Shown here: positions 16,861-26,467 of the stretch, one piece after another | Layout: every line of letters begins with the position of its first letter | Position numbering within the stretch: the stretch's first letter is position 1 | Source of the DNA: Phycisphaerales bacterium | GTDB taxonomy: Bacteria > Planctomycetota > Phycisphaerae > Phycisphaerales > UBA1924 | DNA: 64,000 nt | Direction: 5' to 3' | NCBI GenBank assembly: GCA_015487555.1 | Contig: WFPK01000104.1 | Coordinates: 1 to 64,000 of the forward strand | Made by a program: the position numbers and the translations under genes | The notes under the pieces: model-generated | The model's input: only the letters and a program-made list of their open reading frames with translations | What the model was told of the DNA's origin: nothing | Database searches by the model: none

Positions 16861-19800
16861 ATGAAAATCGAACAGTCAAACACACCCTTCGTTCTTGATG
16901 CCCGCATTCGTGCGCGTGCTTTGTCACAGCGTTCTGAAGCTTCGCGCAAGGGGTCTGCGCTGTTGATTGTGATCGGGACGCTCGCGCTGATGTCGGTCTT
17001 TGCAGCGGTGTACATCTCGGTGGGGCGGACAGATCGCAGGGCGGCCAATGCGGTCAAGGCTCGCGTTGCCCAGCAGAATATCTCCCAGAACTTCGGCGAA
17101 GCGTTGAGCACGGTTATCGGCAACGATCGGCTCGATGCGTTTGTGCAATGGAACGGCATAGATCCGCAGGACCCCTTTGGTCTGCGCGAAGTTACCGATG
17201 CGCCCTATACGGATTGGACACGCCGATCCGAGTCGCTCTTTGTCGATGGGCGTGATTTGTTTACCCCGGTTGGCGGGCCGTTCTCGATCCAGAATTTGAA
17301 TCAGGGCAATGATTTTAGTGTTGCGTCTGATCCTTGGTTGGCCTCGACAACGCCGGTGTATCTCGGGAATCCCGGCAATGCCAGCGCTGGGATCACGGAC
17401 AGGCCGTTCTCGACTTATCTGCCGTTTGAGACGAATTATCCCAACGCCAAGAACTTCCTTGACAATCGGGACTGGCTTCAGATATCGAACTTTGCGCCCG
17501 ATGGGCGGTTTGTGAATCTGGTGAATCTGCGCCCCAATAGCTACTCGGGTTTCGATGGCTTGGTTGATGGGGATATCGGTGGGTTTTCGGCGCAATCGGG
17601 TACGGGTGTTTCAGAGGATCCGGCCGACGGGCGTCGGATCCGTCGGATGAGCAACTATCTTTCACTCTGGAAGATGGCCGATCCGACGAATCCGGAATCG
17701 TTGATCCAGACGCAAGACCCAGCCAACGGCGGGTTCATCTGGTTTCCGGGGCAGGATCAGAATAGTCCGGTGACGGGGATTCTCCCGATCAATGAGATCG
17801 CCAACACGCCTGCGGTGTGGACGATGTATCAGCGGTTTATGTATATGCCGATGAATCAGCCGTTCCAGACGCTCAATCGCAATGGGCAAGTTTCGAGCTG
17901 GGCCGATCCGGATTATCCAGCGTACCAGTATGCCGATGCTGATGGTGATGGGATGGCGGATTCGCGGTGGTTTGAGCTGACCGCTGCCAGGGACAAGGTG
18001 CAAGGCGACTCAGATCAAACCCGCACGGATATCGAGGTGATGTACGATCGCAAGGACTATCGGTTCTTCCTTGCTGCCCGGGCGGTTGATTTGTCTTCGA
18101 TGGTGAATGTGAATACCGCGACGGATTTGCTGGTGCCTCCGACCAGGGAGTATCCGTTGGGGTTGACGCCTGCGGATGTCGATCTGCGTCGGCTTTTGAC
18201 GATGCAGGACGCAGCGGGGGACTACACCGCCAACAACACGCACAACTTGCCGTTGTCTTATGCGCAGCTGCACCGCCCGTATATCGGTGAGGTTGGTGTC
18301 GAGCCTCGGTTCGGGCCTTGGATACCCTCGGCGGCGACTGGTTGGGAACAGCGGAACCTGAACCGGAATGTGACGGATTATTGGCTTTATAAGCACGAGT
18401 ATGACCGGGCAGCTTCGGGTGGATCGGGTGATCTGCGTGAGCTTGAAAACAGCTCGACCTCGATGCTTGTCGGGCGCTATGCCTACGACGCGCTTCGTCA
18501 GGGGATCATGCTTGGGAACTCGCTTTCGGGTGCGTATGAGGGGTTTGATTATGCGTATCAGATGCCCAGTGAGCGCCAGCATTTGCTGCAGTATGAGCGA
18601 GACCCGTCTGATATCGGGATGATTCCGGCGCGGATCACCGCGCAGAAGCGGATCGAGCAATATCGGCAGGTCGGACAACTCGATCCGACGAATCTGGGGA
18701 CCTCTTTGGCGCGAGGGACAGACTTTGGTTCCGGGCTCTATGGCATGGATGATCTGGTTGAGCTCTTGACCTTCCACGGGCTCAATGATCCTGAGGTTAC
18801 GACCCGTCTCGAGCGGGTGACGACCGGGCGGTATAGGAGCCCCAACGCCGATACGCTCCAGACCCAGAGGTTTGGGCCTTTGATGAGCAATCGCCCGTTG
18901 TCGCTCGATCGTCAACAGCACGGGATGGCGCTGATTGACATCACCAATGATCCCAGCACCGCGCCGAGCGCAACCGATCGTGAACTCCGGGCGCCTAACG
19001 GTCGCATCTCATTCAACTCGATGGCTCACATGGCGCTCACGCCTCGCAATAAGCTTACCACGATCAGTGGGGCGGTGCCTTTGGTGCCCACAGGGGTTGT
19101 CGAGAATCCGTCCAGGCCTGAAGCATTGACTCAGCTCTTGGCTGCTTCGGATTTGGCGGGGATACTCTCGAATGCGAACCAGCTCTTTGGGTTGTATACG
19201 AGTTCGCTTGCCGGGGCGCTCGATACGCCTGAGACTTTCTTTGCCGACGCGACCTATTGGCCTACGGATGTGAACCTGTTCCAGAATCAGCTGACCTCGA
19301 CACTTTTTTATGGTCATCGTGGCCCAGAGCTCGCGCTGCGCATCGCAGCTCATACGGCGGTGAATATGGCCGACATGATGGACAGCAATACCGACCCAAC
19401 CATCGCGACGGTGATTGTTGATAACGATCGGGGGCAGGTTGTTCGTGACTACTTCAATAATGATCTTGCTTCGGGTGGGGGCTTTGATCCTGTCACCGAC
19501 CCTGAGTACACGCTTTATCCGGGGATTGCCGATGGGAATCTCTTTGATCCGGGTGTGAACACTTTGCCCAATGGGAACCTGCCTGACAAACGCCAGGCGG
19601 TCAATGTCTATGGGTTCGAGGCGATGCCGGTGCTTACGGAAGTCTCGGTGCTTTATGCCTACACCGACGCATCGGATCGGGGTGGCGGCGGCGACAAAGA
19701 CTATTTCGACTCCGTTCCGATTATACGAAGAGGGGTAGTGATCTATCCGCGTCGTGAGGATATTGATGAGATTTCAATCAACGGCGATGTTTCGCCGGGG

Positions 19801-22734
19801 AACGCTGATTTCCTGATTCAGGTGCTCGCGTTCCAGTTGCACAATCCATACGACCAGGACATCAGTCTGGGCGGGTCGAGCTATAACGGTACGCCTTTGG
19901 GGGGCGATGAGCCGTTGACTCGTCAGCGGGCCTACCAGAATGAAGAAAATGCGATCGATCCAACATCGAACTATCAGTTTGACTACTACATCGAGTTTGC
20001 GGGGCGGTTCTTCAAGGTTGCGAAATACATCGAGTGGTATCCCACCGTGAATAACGCAGAAAACTACACGGTTGTCGATGCGAGCTCGGCTGCGTACACC
20101 TCGGGCTCTGTTCCGAGCCCGGAGGTTGATTTTCCTCTTGGGCACACTCGGATGGAGCCCGGGACGCAGACATCGGCGGGGGCGACTCCTGGCAACTACA
20201 CGAACCAGGCACCCTACAGCGATTTCATCACGCGCAATGTTGTGCTCAGAGCGGGCGAGACGCGTGTGTTCTATGTGATCGCGGACAAGCGGTTTGATGA
20301 TGCCACGCCGGGCAATCTTACTGATGGGTCGAATCCCGATGATCGGTGGGCAAGATCGCTCGATGCGTGGGAGGCGGGAATCCCGGCGGGGTTCACGAAT
20401 CTTGTGCCTGGCAATGACCTTGATCTCGATGGGCTTCCCGATGGACCCGGCGGCGATCCGCGCGGGTGGACTGGCCCTGCGGAACAATGGGTTGAGCATC
20501 AGTTCCGCGTGATGAATGGGGGGACGGGGATCGATCCGGTGATGATGATGGAGTTTGATCCGCGTGACGGCAAGCTGCTCAACGAGACGGGCTTTGAAGA
20601 CCTCACGACACCGAGCGCATCGCCTTTGTTTCCCGCTCCGATTCTCGGGCGTACAGATGCGCTCGAGGTTCGGCTCTGGAAGAAGATCGTCACCCGAGGC
20701 GAAGAAACCGTCGAGCTTAGCTCGGCCGATATTCCCAATCCGACGAAGCGCAATGTGGTCGCGAATGATCTGCTCGTCGATCGGATGATACTTGGTGAAT
20801 CACTCGCTTCGCCGATCGCTTCGGGCGATTTCAAAATCGTCGATACGGTTTCGTATCGTGAGGACTTCCCTGTTCCGGGTTCGGAGATGGACGACTTGGG
20901 TGTTCGCAATGACAACACCGGCGTGACGATCGCGGCGTGGAAGACCAATCGGCGTGCCGATAGCGATACGCAAGAGCCGCCTTCGATCGGCGAGGTTGTG
21001 CCCTGGATGCTCCGCTCGTCTGCTGCTCCGGGAATCACCCGCCAGAGCCTTGTGAGTTTTATTTCCGGGACTCCTGTTGCCAGCGATATCTTTGATGGCG
21101 ACGATCTCGCCGATCCTGCCGAGGCGGTGACGATTGCGGGTGACTTTGAGATCAGCCAATCGCTCCTCGCGTTTTTTAATCTCTCGTTGGCCAACGGTGC
21201 CAACGCGATTATCCAGACGATCGCCCTGGCGCCGCATCTCAAGAACGATGTGACCGCCCAGGCGTTTGTTGAAGATGATGCGGCGAATGATTCAATCGGC
21301 AAGTTCCCGCCTTTGATCCTGACGGTGCAAGACCCCGCCAACGATATTGTGCCTGAAATCCTGGTCAATGGGGCAACGATCAAAGACACCCCACGCCTGG
21401 CGGACTTGCTCTTGGCATGGGGGATCGGGCCTGCGTTCTCGCCGAGCCCTGTCCGTGTCAATCGGCTTGATTATGTCCCTGAGGAGTGGATGACGGGCCC
21501 AGAAGCCATGGCGACGGCGTTGGGGATCAATGCGCCCAACCCGGCGGGCCCGTTGTTCGATGACATCGACAGCATCTGGAAGGACACTTACGATCTTACC
21601 ATCGGCGATGTCGTCCTCGATAACGGACACCTGGCGATTGATAACTATGTGTCGTATGTCAATACAGACCTCAACATCCCGCCGACCTTTGATCCGGTGG
21701 TCGATATCCCGCGTGGAACCGGGGTGCCGATGGCCCTTGGGGTGATCGACCATGCGCGGGCGATTGCGCCGATTCCTCAGGTTTCGGATCCATCATCTCC
21801 AACCCCAGATCAGATACTCCGTATGGCGCTGGGGCGGGCGACCTTCGGGACGGTGAATATCAATACCGCCCCGATCGAGGTGCTGCGTTTGCTTCCGGGG
21901 TTGACACCAAGCCGAGCGCAGTATATTTCTGGCGGCATGGCGACCAATGCGTGGTGGGGCAAGGACTTTGCGGGCACCAAGCTCCCGCCGTTGACCAATC
22001 CGCCGCTTGGATCGGGCACACTTGATGATTTGGCGGACAACCCGGATGTGGCTGCAGCGATTATCGCCTACCGGGATCGGACCTATGGCATCCCCAACAC
22101 GGCGGCACGGCCTGAGCCCTATGGACTGAACTTCTACGACAACGCGCCGATGAACTTGGGGCCGACCGATCCCCAGCTCTTTGCCAACAACATGCGAGGG
22201 GAGTACCCAACGATTCTGCCGTTGCCTGTAAACTCGAATGCGCCAGTCGATCGCAGTGCGATGACTGGGATCGACGGCATCCGCTCAACACCCGGATTTG
22301 GCTCACTCGGTGAGTTGCTCGCGGTGCGGATTGACCCCGCTTTGGAAGTGACTGATCCCACTCGTTGGAACATCCTCAAGCACCTCTCGATTCAGCAGTA
22401 CGGATTCGACGAAGAGGCATCGGGGATCGAATCGAATGTGACGATCATGTCGCAACTCTTCAACGGCACCAGCACGGGGACGACCAAGGATGACTACGCC
22501 GAGAAGATTTCGATGGCCAACTCGGTCCTCAATACGATCTCAGTGCGGTCGGACTACTTCGCGGTCTGGTTTGTGGTGCACGGGTACCAAGAGTCAGATG
22601 TGAAGAATCTCCGCCCGGAGGATCCCTTGGTGCCTTCGATCAAGAAGCGGTTCTTGATGGTTGTGGATCGGACGAATGTGATCGAGCCGGGCGATAAGCC
22701 CAATATCCTGGTCTTCAAGGAGCTCCCGTATTGA
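16861..22734 (+). CDS. Giant GspK-like pseudopilin (1957 aa)
   Basis: Exported, probably tip-located, minor pseudopilin of exceptional size; GspK is normally about 320 residues. The leader ends SRKG (Gly31), followed by SALLIVIGTLALMSVFAAVYI. As in GspK generally, the Glu at +5 is absent. Further GspK hallmarks are MVNVNTATDLL (near 18100) and, towards the end, NINTAPIEVLRLLPGLTPSRA (coded at about 21856-21918), the helix-hairpin-like segment of GspK. Asp-rich loops (DADGDGMADS, DLDLDGLPDG) could bind calcium. ATG 16861 is preferred over an upstream in-frame start because GAGGAG sits just before it and it yields a normal leader. No frameshift or stop interrupts the 5.9-kb frame. The function of the inserted 1600 or so residues is unknown. 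Confidence 0.85.
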   Translation: MKIEQSNTPFVLDARIRARALSQRSEASRKGSALLIVIGTLALMSVFAAVYISVGRTDRRAANAVKARVAQQNISQNFGEALSTVIGNDRLDAFVQWNGIDPQDPFGLREVTDAPYTDWTRRSESLFVDGRDLFTPVGGPFSIQNLNQGNDFSVASDPWLASTTPVYLGNPGNASAGITDRPFSTYLPFETNYPNAKNFLDNRDWLQISNFAPDGRFVNLVNLRPNSYSGFDGLVDGDIGGFSAQSGTGVSEDPADGRRIRRMSNYLSLWKMADPTNPESLIQTQDPANGGFIWFPGQDQNSPVTGILPINEIANTPAVWTMYQRFMYMPMNQPFQTLNRNGQVSSWADPDYPAYQYADADGDGMADSRWFELTAARDKVQGDSDQTRTDIEVMYDRKDYRFFLAARAVDLSSMVNVNTATDLLVPPTREYPLGLTPADVDLRRLLTMQDAAGDYTANNTHNLPLSYAQLHRPYIGEVGVEPRFGPWIPSAATGWEQRNLNRNVTDYWLYKHEYDRAASGGSGDLRELENSSTSMLVGRYAYDALRQGIMLGNSLSGAYEGFDYAYQMPSERQHLLQYERDPSDIGMIPARITAQKRIEQYRQVGQLDPTNLGTSLARGTDFGSGLYGMDDLVELLTFHGLNDPEVTTRLERVTTGRYRSPNADTLQTQRFGPLMSNRPLSLDRQQHGMALIDITNDPSTAPSATDRELRAPNGRISFNSMAHMALTPRNKLTTISGAVPLVPTGVVENPSRPEALTQLLAASDLAGILSNANQLFGLYTSSLAGALDTPETFFADATYWPTDVNLFQNQLTSTLFYGHRGPELALRIAAHTAVNMADMMDSNTDPTIATVIVDNDRGQVVRDYFNNDLASGGGFDPVTDPEYTLYPGIADGNLFDPGVNTLPNGNLPDKRQAVNVYGFEAMPVLTEVSVLYAYTDASDRGGGGDKDYFDSVPIIRRGVVIYPRREDIDEISINGDVSPGNADFLIQVLAFQLHNPYDQDISLGGSSYNGTPLGGDEPLTRQRAYQNEENAIDPTSNYQFDYYIEFAGRFFKVAKYIEWYPTVNNAENYTVVDASSAAYTSGSVPSPEVDFPLGHTRMEPGTQTSAGATPGNYTNQAPYSDFITRNVVLRAGETRVFYVIADKRFDDATPGNLTDGSNPDDRWARSLDAWEAGIPAGFTNLVPGNDLDLDGLPDGPGGDPRGWTGPAEQWVEHQFRVMNGGTGIDPVMMMEFDPRDGKLLNETGFEDLTTPSASPLFPAPILGRTDALEVRLWKKIVTRGEETVELSSADIPNPTKRNVVANDLLVDRMILGESLASPIASGDFKIVDTVSYREDFPVPGSEMDDLGVRNDNTGVTIAAWKTNRRADSDTQEPPSIGEVVPWMLRSSAAPGITRQSLVSFISGTPVASDIFDGDDLADPAEAVTIAGDFEISQSLLAFFNLSLANGANAIIQTIALAPHLKNDVTAQAFVEDDAANDSIGKFPPLILTVQDPANDIVPEILVNGATIKDTPRLADLLLAWGIGPAFSPSPVRVNRLDYVPEEWMTGPEAMATALGINAPNPAGPLFDDIDSIWKDTYDLTIGDVVLDNGHLAIDNYVSYVNTDLNIPPTFDPVVDIPRGTGVPMALGVIDHARAIAPIPQVSDPSSPTPDQILRMALGRATFGTVNINTAPIEVLRLLPGLTPSRAQYISGGMATNAWWGKDFAGTKLPPLTNPPLGSGTLDDLADNPDVAAAIIAYRDRTYGIPNTAARPEPYGLNFYDNAPMNLGPTDPQLFANNMRGEYPTILPLPVNSNAPVDRSAMTGIDGIRSTPGFGSLGELLAVRIDPALEVTDPTRWNILKHLSIQQYGFDEEASGIESNVTIMSQLFNGTSTGTTKDDYAEKISMANSVLNTISVRSDYFAVWFVVHGYQESDVKNLRPEDPLVPSIKKRFLMVVDRTNVIEPGDKPNILVFKELPY

Positions 22735-22803
22735 GCTGAGCCATGAATTTGCTGGATCGGGAGGTGAGATTTGTCGATAGGCGGGCTAGAGTAGTGGCCG
22801 CAA

Positions 22804-22877
22804 CAGGGTGTAGCTCAGCTTGGTAGAGCGTCTGGTTTGGGACCAGAAGGTCGCAGGTTCAAATCCTGTCTCCCTGA
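22804..22877 (+). tRNA. tRNA-Pro (anticodon TGG)
   Basis: 74-nt cloverleaf with anticodon loop TTTGGGA and T-loop TTCAAAT. The acceptor stem CAGGGTG/CTCCCTG has a T-T mismatch at pair 6-67. CCA is not encoded. It lies downstream of the giant pseudopilin gene with no visible terminator between, but is followed by one at 22919. Confidence 0.95.
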
Positions 22878-22918
22878 TTGATCTGATTGATCCGGTAGGA
22901 TCGCACAAGTGGTAAAGA

Positions 22919-22944
22919 GGCCTGTGCATTGCACGGGCCTTTTT
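22919..22944 (+). terminator. Rho-independent terminator after tRNA-Pro
   Basis: Stem GGCCTGTGCA / TGCACGGGCC (one G-T pair) is followed by five Ts. It separates the tRNA-Pro transcript from the transporter genes. Confidence 0.85.
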
Positions 22945-23058
22945 CGTGCGCTTTTCTTATGCCTTTTTCGTGTGATTGGATCATTTTTGTTTTCCTTTGT
23001 CAGCCGAAATCTGGTGCTGCGGTCTCCATGCACTTGCGTGATTGGATAAGGTGTGTGC

Positions 23059-24366
23059 ATGGCGATGCCGGGGCGGAAAAACGATGAGCCAGAATCCATC
23101 AGCGCGATCCGTGCGCCCCACCGATCACGGGATAACCCGCTGACTCGATCTATCGCTGGGATGCTTGGGTTGGGGGTGTTGGCGGTGATGTTTGTTGCGT
23201 GTCTGGGGTCATTGCCTTGGACGCTTGGATCGTCAGCAAGCTCGACGAGTCAATCGGTCGGCGTGCCCAGATACGATGCCGGATCGCCCAAATCAGGTCG
23301 GCTTCCTCCGCGTTGGTGGCGGTATGACGAGCAGGATATTGAACGATCGACCCGGGCGATCGAGCCCGGTGTCCTTGAGCAGATCGCCCGGGACAATGGC
23401 GTCGAGGTCGATGAGCTGCTCGATGCCCGTGATGGTCCGATGCTCGAGCTCGTCGAGCCGCACTGGCCTCGGTTCTGGTTTGGATCGGATATGCTCGGGC
23501 GTTCGCTTGGGGTTCGCTTGCTCGCCGGGGGGGGGATTTCGCTGACGATCGGGATCGCAGCGGCACTCATTAGCGTGAGCATCGGGACGCTGTATGGGGC
23601 GATCGCAGCGTACATGGGTGGCAAGGTCGATTCGGTGATGATGCGGGCGGTGGATGTGTTGTATGGGCTGCCTTATATCCTGCTGGTGGTGCTCCTGGCG
23701 GTGGCGAGCGATGCGATGGTCGATGAGTGGGTGACGCACAACAAGGCCAAAGCGAAATGGATGCAGCAGCGGGTTGTTGAGATGCAGTCGCAAGATGCTG
23801 GGGAGAAGATATCGAGGGGCGATGCTCGTGTGATTTTGAGTGCGGATCAGGCGCTCGCTGACGAGTTGATGGCCCAGGCGGTGCAGATTTACCCTCGGCG
23901 AGAGCTCTCCGCCCAGACCCGCACGATGCTCGATGTGCTGACGCTTTTGGTGGCGATTGGTGGGGTGAGCTGGTTGACGATGGCGCGGGTGATCCGTGGG
24001 CAGGTGCTGAGTTTGAAGAATCAGCAGTTTGTCGAGGCTGCGCGGGCGATTGGTGGGTCACCGACGCGGATCTTTGTTCGGCATTTGCTTCCCAATCTGG
24101 TAGGTGCGATCGTGGTGTATGCGACGCTGGCGGTGCCTCAGGCGATTTTACAGGAAAGTTTCTTGAGTTTTCTGGGAATTGGGGTCAAACCACCTTTGCC
24201 GAGCTGGGGGAATCTTGCTGCGGAGGGTCTTGGGGAGCTCAATACCTACCGGAGTCACTGGTGGCTGTTGTTTTTTCCGTGCCTGTTGCTGGGGGTGACA
24301 CTTTTGGCGATGAACTTTGTTGGAGAAGGGTTGCGGGAAGCGTTCGATCCCAAGCGACAACGCTGA
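23059..24366 (+). CDS. Oligopeptide-type ABC permease, DppC/OppC family (first)
   Basis: Membrane subunit of a peptide- or nickel-type ABC importer, 435 residues against about 300 in the family. The N-terminal segment MLGLGVLAVMFVACLGSL is a membrane span, then a soluble region ending FWFGSDMLGRSLGVRLLAGG (the FGTDxxGRDxxSR-like block of OppC). ISLTIGIAAALISV and the EAA loop EAARAIGGSPTRIFVRHLLPNL confirm the family. About 80 extra charged residues (KAKAKWMQQRVVEM to IYPRRELSAQTR) are inserted between membrane helices. ATG 23059 has AAGG seven bases upstream. No OppB partner is adjacent on this side. Confidence 0.9.
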   Translation: MAMPGRKNDEPESISAIRAPHRSRDNPLTRSIAGMLGLGVLAVMFVACLGSLPWTLGSSASSTSQSVGVPRYDAGSPKSGRLPPRWWRYDEQDIERSTRAIEPGVLEQIARDNGVEVDELLDARDGPMLELVEPHWPRFWFGSDMLGRSLGVRLLAGGGISLTIGIAAALISVSIGTLYGAIAAYMGGKVDSVMMRAVDVLYGLPYILLVVLLAVASDAMVDEWVTHNKAKAKWMQQRVVEMQSQDAGEKISRGDARVILSADQALADELMAQAVQIYPRRELSAQTRTMLDVLTLLVAIGGVSWLTMARVIRGQVLSLKNQQFVEAARAIGGSPTRIFVRHLLPNLVGAIVVYATLAVPQAILQESFLSFLGIGVKPPLPSWGNLAAEGLGELNTYRSHWWLLFFPCLLLGVTLLAMNFVGEGLREAFDPKRQR

Positions 24367-24386
24367 TCTGGGATGATATTGTATAG

Positions 24387-24426
24387 CCCCCCGTTTGGAG
24401 TGGGGGAACGATGGGTGGGTTGCCCA
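24387..24426 (+). promoter_or_regulatory. Paired hairpins between permease and binding-protein genes
   Basis: CCCCC...GGGGG (24387-24406) and GATGGG...CCCATC (24410-24427) form two short stems in the 96-bp gap ahead of the binding-protein gene. They have no T-tract, so they more likely affect RNA stability or leader structure than termination. Confidence 0.3.
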
Positions 24427-24462
24427 TCGAGTTCGGTCGAGGCCAGATAGAGGCAGGTGCAA

Positions 24463-26433
24463 ATGCAGAACAAGTTCGGTCTGAAAGATTTCGTGCTCAT
24501 GGTGCTTGTGGTGTTGGTGGGTGTGTTTACGCTCATGAATATCAAAGAGGGCGATCGGCGATGGGAAAAGACGCAAGAGCTACTCAACAAGGTGGGGACG
24601 GTCGAGCAGCAAGTCGCCAAGCTTGATCGTAATCTTCAAGAAACTGAAACGGCGATACAAGAGGTCATGACCGGGATCGCAGCGGTCGAGGGGCGACTCA
24701 CTAATCTCGATGATCGGCTTTCGAGTGGTGCCTTTAGCGTGAATGTTGGGGCAGGCTCGAACTCGAATACGGGCAGTGCCAATACGGCTGGCAACGCGCG
24801 AGGAAGCTGGGCGCGCCCCGGCAGCGTGCCGATTCAATGGCAGCCTCGGGTGGAGTTTGCATCTGAACCCTACGATATGGAAGGGTATCGGCTCGGCGGC
24901 GAGTTTACCGAGGTCTTCCCCGCTCAGTTGAGCAAGCTCACGCCGGTTTTGGCCGAGGATACCTATGCACGAAGGGTCAACGATCAGATTTGTGAATCGC
25001 TTGGCGATCTTGATCCGGTGACACTCGAAATGAAGGGGTTGCTCGCCGAGGCATGGCAGTATGATCCTGAGGGGTACTGGCTTCGTGTCAAGATTCGTGA
25101 CAATGTCAACTTCTCAGACGGTGTCGAGGTGACGGCTGAGGATGTCCGCTGGACTTTTCACGACTATATCAACAACCCAGAGCTCGAAACCGAAGCACTG
25201 CGTTCGATCCTGACCTCGATCGAAAAGGTCGAGGTGATCTCGGAGAAGGTGGTCGAGTTTACTTTCAGGCAACCCGATGCGTACAACCTTCAGGCGGCGT
25301 TGGGGTTTTATATTCTTCCCAAACATTTTTACACCCAGCTCACCCCAAGCCAGATCAACCAAAGCACCGCGTTGTCGATGGGATCGGGCCCATTCAAGCT
25401 CAACAATCTGGATGTGGATAACCAATGGGCACCGGGCAAGGATGTGATTCTGGTTCGCAACGAGCAGTATTGGGGCCCAAAGCCCGCAATGAAATCTATG
25501 CGTTTCAAGGTGATCATCGAGGATATCGCCCGCCTGACCGAGTTTCGCAACGGCAATGTGAGCATGATCCCGCCAAGCTCGCCTCAGTTTTCAAAGGTGT
25601 CGCGTGAGGAGGGTTGGGATGATTTTGCCTACTCGCTCAACTGGGCGAACATGCGTTCGGGGTATGGATTTATTGGTTGGCAGTGTGGCCCGCGCAATGG
25701 CAAACTGACGCCGTTCCATGATAAGCGTGTTCGTCAGGCGATGACTTTGATCATTGATCGTCAGCTGATTATCGACGATATTTTCAACGGCATCGGGAGT
25801 GTCGCAGTTGGGCCCAACAATCCACCTTCGCCAGCAGCCAATCCTGATATCGAACCTTGGCCCTATGATATTGAGCGGGCCAAGATGCTGCTGGCCGAGG
25901 CGGGGTGGGTTGATATCGATGGCGACGGCATCTTGGAAAACGAACGCGGGGACGAGTTTACTTTCGAGTTCACCCGCGTTGCCGGGTCGCAGACGACCGA
26001 ACGGATCGAGAAGTATATTGTGGATCAATGTGCAGCGGTCGGTATCCGGTGTGAGCCTCGGATCGTTGACTGGTCGTTGTACGATCAAATCTTGAAGAAC
26101 CGTGATTTCGACGCGATCATGATGGGGTGGGCTGCTTCGTCTCCCGAGTCTGATCCCAAGCAGATCTGGCATACGGATTCGATCCAGAACCAGGGGCATA
26201 ACTTTATCCAGTGGGATGCCGGTCAGGATCGGTATATTGATAAGATCAAGTTGACGCTGGACTTTGACGAGCGGATGAAGGTGTTCCACGAGTTTCATTC
26301 GTTGATCCATGAGGAGCAGCCTTATACCTTCTTGCGTGTTGGGCCTTGGCTTCGGTTTATCAACAAAGACTTCAAGAATGTGCATACCTATCCCAAGGGT
26401 TTAGAGCAACGCGAGTACTACTACGCGCCATAA
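24463..26433 (+). CDS. Membrane-anchored family-5 extracellular solute-binding protein
   Basis: Peptide-binding protein of an Opp/Dpp-like importer, 656 residues. Instead of a cleaved signal or lipobox, it starts with a membrane segment (about 8-26, FVLMVLVVLVGVFTL), a heptad-like coiled coil (about 30-90) and a Ser/Asn/Gly linker. The SBP_bac_5 domain starts at about 125 and is complete: LAEAWQYDPEGYWLRVKIRDNVNFSDG, AEDVRWTF, LPKHFYT, GSGPFKL, VRQAMTLIIDRQ and AGWVDIDGDGILE are standard family blocks. ATG 24463 follows GAGGCAGG. Ligand unknown. The anchor and coiled coil suggest a trimer or dimer standing off the membrane. Confidence 0.9.
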   Translation: MQNKFGLKDFVLMVLVVLVGVFTLMNIKEGDRRWEKTQELLNKVGTVEQQVAKLDRNLQETETAIQEVMTGIAAVEGRLTNLDDRLSSGAFSVNVGAGSNSNTGSANTAGNARGSWARPGSVPIQWQPRVEFASEPYDMEGYRLGGEFTEVFPAQLSKLTPVLAEDTYARRVNDQICESLGDLDPVTLEMKGLLAEAWQYDPEGYWLRVKIRDNVNFSDGVEVTAEDVRWTFHDYINNPELETEALRSILTSIEKVEVISEKVVEFTFRQPDAYNLQAALGFYILPKHFYTQLTPSQINQSTALSMGSGPFKLNNLDVDNQWAPGKDVILVRNEQYWGPKPAMKSMRFKVIIEDIARLTEFRNGNVSMIPPSSPQFSKVSREEGWDDFAYSLNWANMRSGYGFIGWQCGPRNGKLTPFHDKRVRQAMTLIIDRQLIIDDIFNGIGSVAVGPNNPPSPAANPDIEPWPYDIERAKMLLAEAGWVDIDGDGILENERGDEFTFEFTRVAGSQTTERIEKYIVDQCAAVGIRCEPRIVDWSLYDQILKNRDFDAIMMGWAASSPESDPKQIWHTDSIQNQGHNFIQWDAGQDRYIDKIKLTLDFDERMKVFHEFHSLIHEEQPYTFLRVGPWLRFINKDFKNVHTYPKGLEQREYYYAP

Positions 26434-26467
26434 GCTGGCTCAATAAGCACAAGGAGCGCTTGAACCC

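Noticed and set aside
4825-22734. Transposon or phage origin of the pseudopilin cluster
   Set aside because: No transposase, integrase or flanking repeats; codon style varies but grades into its neighbours.
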